Origin: JBEKYD01 sp049509915
GTDB taxonomy: Bacteria > Acidobacteriota > Terriglobia > Bryobacterales > Bryobacteraceae
Reading direction: 5' to 3'
Length of the DNA stretch: 28,257 nt
Assembly (NCBI GenBank): GCA_049509915.1
Contig: JBEKZL010000111.1
Span: 1-28,257 of the forward strand
Position numbers and translations under genes: made by a program. Below are positions 23,361 to 28,257 of this stretch, piece by piece. Under the pieces are notes generated by a model that was not told where the DNA came from, did no database searches, and saw only the letters and a program-made list of their open reading frames with translations. Every line of letters begins with the position of its first letter. Position 1 is the stretch's first letter.

Positions 23361-23795
23361 CTAATCTCCTTGAACCTTATCCGCGCTCAGGCAAGCCACG
23401 CACAAACCGCGAAACACAATGTCGAAGTGCCGCACCCGGCGGGCACCTAAAGCGCCGCTAGCCGCGGCGGGAAGATCAAACCATCCGATATCCTCAACCG
23501 CGCCGCAGCCCTCGCACAGAAAGTGATGATGGGGATGGAAGTTCACATCGAAGCGCGCCGCCTTGCCTTCCGACACTACTCCGCGCACCAGCCCCGCACC
23601 CTCCAGGACTCTCAGGTTGTTGTAAACCGTGGCGCGGGAAGCTCGCGGGTCGGTACGGTTGAGGGCCGCAAAAATCTCTTCCGCCGTGGCGTGGACCGGT
23701 TGAACCGATAGGTACCGAAGCATGGCGAGGCGCTGCGGCGTCGACTTGAGACCGGCGCTTCGAAAGGCGGATGCTATGTCGATCGGCTCTAGCAC
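23361..23795 (-). CDS. perR: Fur-family peroxide sensor, PerR-like
   Basis: A 144-residue metal-dependent repressor. The winged-helix part (about 1-80) contains 'STPQRLAMLRYL' and the recognition helix 'SRATVYNNLRVL'. The regulatory-metal ligands match Bacillus subtilis PerR one for one: His35, Asp83, His89, His91 and Asp102 for His37, Asp85, His91, His93 and Asp104. The Asp at the last place favours PerR over Fur. Zinc is held by Cys94-x-x-Cys97 and Cys132-x-x-Cys135. In PerR, iron-catalysed oxidation of the two His releases the repressor. The start is GTG at 23795. A 19-bp palindrome overlaps its promoter, implying autoregulation. ahpC and ahpD downstream are the expected targets, though no box was seen directly before them. 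Confidence 0.9.
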   Translation of the reverse strand: MLEPIDIASAFRSAGLKSTPQRLAMLRYLSVQPVHATAEEIFAALNRTDPRASRATVYNNLRVLEGAGLVRGVVSEGKAARFDVNFHPHHHFLCEGCGAVEDIGWFDLPAAASGALGARRVRHFDIVFRGLCVACLSADKVQGD

Positions 23796-23808
23796 GTCGG
23801 GTCACAGC

Positions 23809-23841
23809 ATTTAGACTAAATCTAAATTAGAGAAATGTCAA
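23809..23841 (-). promoter_or_regulatory. perR promoter overlapped by a Fur/PerR-type operator
   Basis: TTGACA (23836-23841), a 17-base spacer and TAGTCT (23813-23818) on the minus strand form the promoter. A perfect palindrome ATTTAGA-N5-TCTAAAT (23809-23827) covers the -10 and part of the spacer. TTTAGA-N5-TCTAAA resembles the boxes bound by PerR and Irr in other bacteria. Binding here would block RNA polymerase. Transcription should begin near 23806, about 11 bases before the GTG. Confidence 0.8.
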
Positions 23842-23850
23842 ATTAAACCA

Positions 23851-25521
23851 TCAGCCCGCCCCCAGCTTAATCAACTGCGCGGCGTGTTTCAGGGCTTCCT
23901 GGGTGAGGGTTTGGCCGGAGAGCATGCGGCCGACCTCGCGGGTGCGGGCTTCCTTATCGAGCTCCTCGACGGAGGCGATGGTGCGGCCGCGCGATTCCAG
24001 CTTCTCGACGCGATAGTGGTGGTCGGCGAAACCGGCGATCTGGGGCAGGTGGGTGACACACAGGACCTGGTTGGTTTGGGAAAGCTTCTTCAAACGGCGT
24101 CCCACGCCTTCGGCCGCACTGCCGCCGACGCCGGCATCCACCTCGTCGAAGACCAGTGTGCGCTGGTAGGCCGACTTGGCCGGGGCAAGACAGGTCTTCA
24201 GAGCCAGCGCAATGCGGGAGATTTCGCCGCCGGAGGCGACTTTTTCCAGAGCGCGCGGCTCTTCGCCGCGGTTGGGCGAAACCAGGAATTCCACCGCGTC
24301 GGCGCCATCGGCCGACCAGGCTGCCGGCTCCATGGAGACGCGAAATACGGTGCGGTCCATGGCGAGCTCGGCCAGTTCGGCTTCCACCCGCTTCTCCAGA
24401 CGGCGCGCCGCGGCAGCTCGGGACCGGGTCAGCTCGGCGGAGAGTTTCTCGTAATCGGCCGCCAGGCGCTTGCGAGCTTTGCGCAGCTCCTCCATGCGCA
24501 CGCCCGCGCTTTCCAGCTTTTCTATCTGGCCGCGCGTCTGGTCGAGGAAGGCCAGCACGTCGGGGATGGAGGCCCCATACTTGCGCTTCAGCCGGTCGAT
24601 GAAGGCCAGGCGCGTTTCGATTTCTTCCAGCCGCGACGGGTCGGCATCCAGATGGGAGAGATAATCGCGCAACCCGTAGGCGGCTTCCTGGAGGCTGAGC
24701 TCGGCCGCGCGGAGGTGCTCCCGCAAAGGCGCCAAAGACTGATCGATACGGCACAACTCGTCCACTTTGCGGGCAGCCGTGCGGCTCTGGGCCAGGGCCG
24801 ATTCGGGGCGGTCGTAAACCGCCGCGTAGGCGATCTGGGCGGCCTCTTCCAGCCGCTGCACGTTTTGCAGCACGCGGCGCCGGTTTTCGAGCGTGGCATC
24901 CTCGTCCAGCCCGAGCGCGGCAGCTTCGATTTCCTTGCGCTGAAAGGTCCACAGATCGAGCAGACGCAGCTTTTCCTGCTCGGAGCGCTCCAGTTCCTGC
25001 AGCTCTCCGGCCGCCGTGCGCCACTGGCCGAAGGTGGTTTCCACCTGGGCCAGTGAATCGCCGTGGCCGGCGAACGCGTCCAGCATGGCACGCTGAGTCT
25101 CGGGTGAAAACAGGAGCTGCTGATCGTGCTGCCCGTGGATATCGGCCAAGTATGGGGCGAGTTCTTTCAGCAAGGAGGCGGCCACCGGACGGCTGCCCAC
25201 GTAGGCTCGGGACCTGCCGCCGGAGAGAATTTCGCGCTCCACCAGCAGCTCACCCTCCTCGGCTTCCAGACCGGCGGGCTCCAGCACCCGGCGCACCGCG
25301 GTATGGTTCCGCACATCGAAAATGCCGGCTACTCGCGCCCGCGCCTCACCCGTGCGAATCGTCTCGGAAGAGGCGCGCGCCCCCAGCAGTAGGCCCAACG
25401 CGTCTACCACAATCGACTTGCCGCTGCCGGTCTCCCCCGTCAACAGATTTAAGCCGCTGTGGAAGCTGACGCGCAGGCGCTCGACCACGGCGTAATTCTC
25501 CACCACCAGCTCCAGCAGCAT
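23851..25521 (-). CDS. recN: DNA repair protein RecN
   Basis: A 556-residue SMC-like ATPase that acts early in double-strand break repair. The Walker A motif is 'GETGSGKS' (29-36) after 'VENYAVVERLRVSF'. A long coiled-coil region (about 150-370) is rich in Glu, Leu, Arg and Ala. The ABC signature is 'ASGGEISR' (about 430) and Walker B is 'LVFDEVDAGVGG' (about 455), all standard for RecN, whose usual length is 550-570. The ATG at 25521 has no Shine-Dalgarno site; a TATAAT ends 10 bases before it. No LexA-type box is seen. It is divergent from the tol genes. Confidence 0.96.
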   Translation of the reverse strand: MLLELVVENYAVVERLRVSFHSGLNLLTGETGSGKSIVVDALGLLLGARASSETIRTGEARARVAGIFDVRNHTAVRRVLEPAGLEAEEGELLVEREILSGGRSRAYVGSRPVAASLLKELAPYLADIHGQHDQQLLFSPETQRAMLDAFAGHGDSLAQVETTFGQWRTAAGELQELERSEQEKLRLLDLWTFQRKEIEAAALGLDEDATLENRRRVLQNVQRLEEAAQIAYAAVYDRPESALAQSRTAARKVDELCRIDQSLAPLREHLRAAELSLQEAAYGLRDYLSHLDADPSRLEEIETRLAFIDRLKRKYGASIPDVLAFLDQTRGQIEKLESAGVRMEELRKARKRLAADYEKLSAELTRSRAAAARRLEKRVEAELAELAMDRTVFRVSMEPAAWSADGADAVEFLVSPNRGEEPRALEKVASGGEISRIALALKTCLAPAKSAYQRTLVFDEVDAGVGGSAAEGVGRRLKKLSQTNQVLCVTHLPQIAGFADHHYRVEKLESRGRTIASVEELDKEARTREVGRMLSGQTLTQEALKHAAQLIKLGAG

Positions 25522-25531
25522 GACTCAGCCG

Positions 25532-25537
25532 ATTATA
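25532..25537 (-). promoter_or_regulatory. -10 element of recN
   Basis: A perfect TATAAT on the minus strand, ending 10 bases before the recN ATG, which would leave a leader of about 4 bases. No convincing -35 hexamer is seen. The 85-base gap to tolQ holds nothing else recognisable. Confidence 0.45.
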
Positions 25538-25606
25538 ACCATGTTTTAATGTCGGCTTTCGCCTGAGCCCCTGCGTCTATGTGTTAGATTGAAAACAGGA
25601 GACGAA

Positions 25607-26293
25607 TTGAGTTTCGCTACTCCCATCGCCTTCTTACTCCAACTAGATATTCTGGAACTGGTCCAACGCAACGGCCCGGCCGAGGACGTTGTGCTGGGGA
25701 TCCTGGCCTGTTTTTCGGTATTTTCCTGGACCGTGATCCTCTCCAAATGGAGCTCGCTGCGCGGCGCCGCGCACTCCAATTCACGCTTCCTTCGGGCTTT
25801 TCGCAAAGCCAACGGCCTGGAGGCGGTCATGGTGGCCAGCGAGCAATACCGGCCTTCGCCACTGGTTTCGGTTTTCGACTTCGGCTACGAAGAAGTCGAG
25901 CGGCAGGTCAAGAAGAAGGGGAGCGTGACCAACCGCACCGCGCTCGAGCGCTCGCTACAAATGGGCGTGAACGAGGAAATGGGCCGGCTGGACCGCAATA
26001 TGCAGTGGCTGGCCATCACGGCGTCGGTAACGCCCTTTATCGGGTTGCTGGGCACCGTGCTGGGTATCATCAACTCTTTCGAGGCCTTGGGCCAGCAGGG
26101 GAGCACCAGCCTGCGCTCCATCGGGCCGGGGATTTCCCTCGCCCTCATTGCCACCGCCGTCGGCCTGGTGGCGGCCATCCCGGCTGCCATTTTTTACAAC
26201 CTGTTCGGAACCCGGATTCGCGAAATGGGCACGCGGATGGATGATTTCGCCCTGGAGTTCCTGAACCTGGCGGAACGCAGCTTCGGAGAGTAG
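25607..26293 (+). CDS. tolQ: TolQ/ExbB-family proton channel subunit
   Basis: A 228-residue inner-membrane protein of the MotA/TolQ/ExbB family. It forms, with TolR, the proton-driven motor of the Tol-Pal system that pulls the outer membrane in during division. Three membrane helices are visible: about 24-46, 135-160 ('ITASVTPFIGLLGTVLGII', carrying the conserved Thr/Pro/Gly motif) and 176-202 ('GISLALIATAVGLVAAIP'). A cytoplasmic loop lies between the first two. TTG at 25607 is chosen because AGGAG lies 5-6 bases before it; another in-frame TTG at 25589 has none. The following genes tolR, tolA and tolB make Tol rather than Exb the right assignment. Confidence 0.93.
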   Translation: MSFATPIAFLLQLDILELVQRNGPAEDVVLGILACFSVFSWTVILSKWSSLRGAAHSNSRFLRAFRKANGLEAVMVASEQYRPSPLVSVFDFGYEEVERQVKKKGSVTNRTALERSLQMGVNEEMGRLDRNMQWLAITASVTPFIGLLGTVLGIINSFEALGQQGSTSLRSIGPGISLALIATAVGLVAAIPAAIFYNLFGTRIREMGTRMDDFALEFLNLAERSFGE

Positions 26294-26296
26294 CGG

Positions 26297-26737
26297 ATGG
26301 CATTTTCCGGCAACGGCGGCGGACTAGGGTCGCGCAAGCGCAACGGCGGGATGCTGGCGGAGATCAACGTCACCCCGTTCGTGGACGTGGTGCTGGTGCT
26401 CCTCATCATCTTCATGCTCACCGCCCACGTCATGGAATTCGGCATTGAAGTCGACGTCCCCAAGACCAAGTTCGTAAAGGATACGGCGCAGGAGATGCCT
26501 GTGGTCACCATCACCAAGGACGCCACCATTACCCTGAACGGCAAGCCGGTGAACATCAACGATCTGCCGGCGACCCTCCACCTGAATTTCGGCAAAGCCA
26601 AAAGTGTATACGTTCGCGCCGACAGACAGACCATCTGGGACCCGATCGCGCAGGTGACGGCTGCGCTGGGCGCGGCCGGATTCCAGGTCAATATGGTGAC
26701 GCAGCCGGAGGATACCGCAGCCCAAGGTCGGCCGTAA
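26297..26737 (+). CDS. tolR: TolR/ExbD-family subunit
   Basis: A 146-residue protein with one membrane helix (about 25-44). 'INVTPFVDVVLVLLIIFML' contains the essential proton-carrying Asp30 of the TolR/ExbD family. A periplasmic domain (about 50-146) follows and ends in a Gln/Pro-rich tail. It starts 3 bases after the tolQ stop, with a purine-rich GGAGAG before the ATG. Its TAA stop overlaps the tolA ATG by one base, showing translational coupling. Confidence 0.94.
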   Translation: MAFSGNGGGLGSRKRNGGMLAEINVTPFVDVVLVLLIIFMLTAHVMEFGIEVDVPKTKFVKDTAQEMPVVTITKDATITLNGKPVNINDLPATLHLNFGKAKSVYVRADRQTIWDPIAQVTAALGAAGFQVNMVTQPEDTAAQGRP

Positions 26738-27522
26738 TGTCCGCGCATGCCGATATCTTCGATCGGAAGGACCCGCTCACCCGCTGGTTCGCCGGGTCGG
26801 TGGTGTTGCACGCGCTTGTCGCGGCCTCGATCCTGAGCGTCAGCTTGTTCCACGGCGCCACCGAACAGTGGGGCGATCCGCAGGGCGGCGGCATGGGCTC
26901 GGTAGCGGTGAACCCGGTCAACAGCATTCCTCTGCCGCCCCATAGCGGGCCGGTGAACCCGGTAGCCAACGACACCGAATCGGCCGTGCCCACGCCCCCT
27001 CCCAAAGCCAAGCCGCAGCCGAAGGCGCTCGCCGACGACGCCGATGCGATCGCGCTCCAAGGGCGAACCCGCAAAGAGAAAAAGCACAAGGAAGTGGCGG
27101 CGTCGCCCAACAAGTGGCGTGACCAGCAGCACGACGTTCCCAACCAGCTTTATAGCGACGTGGGCCCGGCGCTTTCCTCGCCCATGTTTGCTCGCCACGG
27201 CGGCGGCGGCATTGGCGTCGGCAACGATTCGCCCTTCGGCAACCAGTTTGGCTGGTACGCCAAGCTGTTGTGCGACAAGGTGGGGCAGAATTGGCAAACC
27301 GCCGGTTTGGACCCGCGCACCACCAACACGGCCGTGGTGACTTTCGTGATCCGGCGCGACGGATCGATCGCCGGTACGCCGCGCCTGACCGAGCGGAGCG
27401 GCAACGATGCCTTGGACATTTCGGGGCAGCGGGCGATCATGGACGCGGCTCCGTTTTCCCCCCTGCCGTCGCAGTTCAACAAGAACGAAGTGGAAGTCCG
27501 CATGCGGTTCAGTCTGAAGTGA
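26737..27522 (+). CDS. tolA: TolA-like protein with TonB-type C-terminal domain
   Basis: A 261-residue protein that should transmit motion from TolQR to TolB/Pal across the periplasm. A short cytoplasmic N-terminus is followed by one helix (about 17-37) holding Ser21 and His25, spaced like the Ser-His motif by which TolA and TonB contact the motor. The middle (about 50-135) is rich in Pro, Gly, Lys and Asn and is much shorter than the long helix of E. coli TolA. The C-terminal 90 residues form a TonB/TolA-like domain ('VTFVIRRDGSIAGTPRLTER', then 'FSPLPSQFNKNEVEVRMRF'). By sequence alone it could be called TonB; its place between tolR and tolB favours TolA. Confidence 0.85.
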   Translation: MSAHADIFDRKDPLTRWFAGSVVLHALVAASILSVSLFHGATEQWGDPQGGGMGSVAVNPVNSIPLPPHSGPVNPVANDTESAVPTPPPKAKPQPKALADDADAIALQGRTRKEKKHKEVAASPNKWRDQQHDVPNQLYSDVGPALSSPMFARHGGGGIGVGNDSPFGNQFGWYAKLLCDKVGQNWQTAGLDPRTTNTAVVTFVIRRDGSIAGTPRLTERSGNDALDISGQRAIMDAAPFSPLPSQFNKNEVEVRMRFSLK

Positions 27523-27529
27523 GGCTTCG

Positions 27530-28257
27530 ATGAGGAAGATCTTTCTCGTTCCATATCTGCTTGGGACTCTGGGAGGCGCGAGCCTCCTGGCGCAGGGCAT
27601 TGACGTCACCGTTGAAAAGGGAGTCAGCCGTCCCCGCATCGCCTTGCCCGACCTGCGCGGCTCCGGCGACGCCCAGACGTACATGCCCGCCTTCAACCAG
27701 ACCCTGCAGCAGGATATCCGCACCTCCGGGTTCCTCACCGTGGTGGCTTCCAGTTGGTATCCCAAGTCGGTGCCGCAGCAGGTTTCCGACTGGCGCACGC
27801 CGCCGCTGCCCGCGCAAACGCCCCGTTCCCGCCGCGGCGAGATGGTGACCGCGCCCGATGGCGGCGGATTCTGGATGGCCGATTGGTCGCGGCCACCGGT
27901 CAGCGCCGTCTACATGGCCTTCGGCTACACGGCGGTGCAGAACGGCGTGCTGGTGCTCTACGGCAACCTGTTCGACCTGACGCGGCCCAATACCACCGAC
28001 GCCCAGATGATCTCCAAGCGCTACCTGGCTCCCAGCAGCGACGATAAAGGCGCGCGCGACCTGGCCCACCAGTTCGCCGCCGATATTCTGGCCTTGTTCG
28101 GCGCCCAGTCGCTGGCCGGCACGCACATCTATTACGTGCACCAGGCCTCCCGCATGACGCCCAAGGAAATCTGGGTGATGGATTTCGATGGCCGCAACCA
28201 GCGCCAGATCACCCATTTCAACTCGCTCACCATTCAGCCGTCGGTATCGCCGGATGG
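27530..28257 (+). CDS. tolB: TolB, N-terminal part (continues beyond window)
   Basis: 242 residues are visible with no stop before the window end. A signal peptide (about 1-22, 'MRKIFLVPYLLGTLGGASLL' then AQG) is followed by the TolB N-terminal domain: 'PRIALPDLRGSG', 'LQQDIRTSGFLTVV', 'YTAVQNGVLVLYGNLFDL' and 'LAHQFAADILALFG'. 'IYYVHQASRMTPKEIWVMDF' then 'DGRNQRQITHFNSLTIQPSV' begins the beta-propeller. TolB binds Pal and TolA in the periplasm. A segment at about 76-110 ('PLPAQTPRSRRGEMVTAPDG') looks like an insertion relative to E. coli TolB. The ATG at 27530 follows the tolA stop by 7 bases. Confidence 0.93.
   Translation, partial: MRKIFLVPYLLGTLGGASLLAQGIDVTVEKGVSRPRIALPDLRGSGDAQTYMPAFNQTLQQDIRTSGFLTVVASSWYPKSVPQQVSDWRTPPLPAQTPRSRRGEMVTAPDGGGFWMADWSRPPVSAVYMAFGYTAVQNGVLVLYGNLFDLTRPNTTDAQMISKRYLAPSSDDKGARDLAHQFAADILALFGAQSLAGTHIYYVHQASRMTPKEIWVMDFDGRNQRQITHFNSLTIQPSVSPD

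Noticed and set aside
23884..25056. Open frame of 390 codons antisense to recN
   Set aside because: recN is complete with all motifs; this frame reads as low-complexity residues without a plausible start.
26194..27798. Open frame of 534 codons on the minus strand across tolR and tolA
   Set aside because: It is a shadow of well-supported Tol genes; the product is Arg/His-rich without known motifs.
1..28257. tRNA, rRNA, CRISPR array, insertion sequence or prophage
   Set aside because: No cloverleaf-like segment, regular spaced repeat, transposase or integrase motif was seen on either strand.

Overview
The window is a GC-rich chromosomal segment that looks like Acidobacteriota, most probably the Solibacter/Bryobacter side (Bryobacterales). 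Three things point there. Two large secreted proteins end in the Solibacter-type C-terminal domain (TIGR03437-like). There is an orphan MacB/FtsX-type permease of the ADOP kind, an acidobacterial hallmark. The secreted proteins are long, Ser/Thr/Ala-rich and built of Ig-like repeats. Assignments come from reading translations and motifs only; no database search was run.

Layout. (1) Positions 1-3355, minus strand: the start of the division and cell wall cluster, mraZ - rsmH - ftsL-like - ftsI, with ftsI running off the left edge. (2) 3356-8548: two secreted beta-rich proteins of unknown role, each followed by an intrinsic terminator. The second has a long, apparently structured 5' leader below two promoter-like sites. 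(3) 8549-15514, minus strand: a probable three-gene unit of an SGNH-hydrolase-like protein, an AlgI-type MBOAT acyltransferase (their stop and start codons overlap) and a 1489-residue secreted protein. That protein carries Ig-like domains, two LGFP-like blocks, a C39-like peptidase fold that has lost its catalytic residues, and the Solibacter C-terminal domain. (4) 15518-18217: a repeat-like noncoding segment, a VapB-type antitoxin whose VapC partner is broken, a radical SAM/SPASM-like enzyme and a short-chain dehydrogenase. (5) 18256-21613: the ADOP permease and, on the other strand, a lytic transglycosylase. (6) 21659-23795, minus strand: a peroxide-defence group, perR-like regulator - pterin carbinolamine dehydratase - ahpC - ahpD, with a clear Fur/PerR-type palindrome in the perR promoter. 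(7) 23851-25521: recN. (8) 25607-28257, plus strand: tolQ-tolR-tolA-tolB, with tolB cut by the right edge.

How the parts work together. The dcw genes and Tol genes serve septation and outer-membrane constriction. PerR, AhpC and AhpD form a peroxide response in which AhpD probably reduces a mycobacterial-type AhpC. The SGNH/MBOAT pair probably O-acylates a surface polysaccharide, and the giant protein encoded next to it may act on or bind the same surface. That unit is the best candidate here for an undescribed system. No tRNA, rRNA, CRISPR array or intact mobile element was seen.

Two modes of translation start seem to be mixed. Some genes have strong Shine-Dalgarno sites. Several others lack one and have a -10-like hexamer ending only 6-10 bases before the start codon, as expected for leaderless or nearly leaderless mRNAs.
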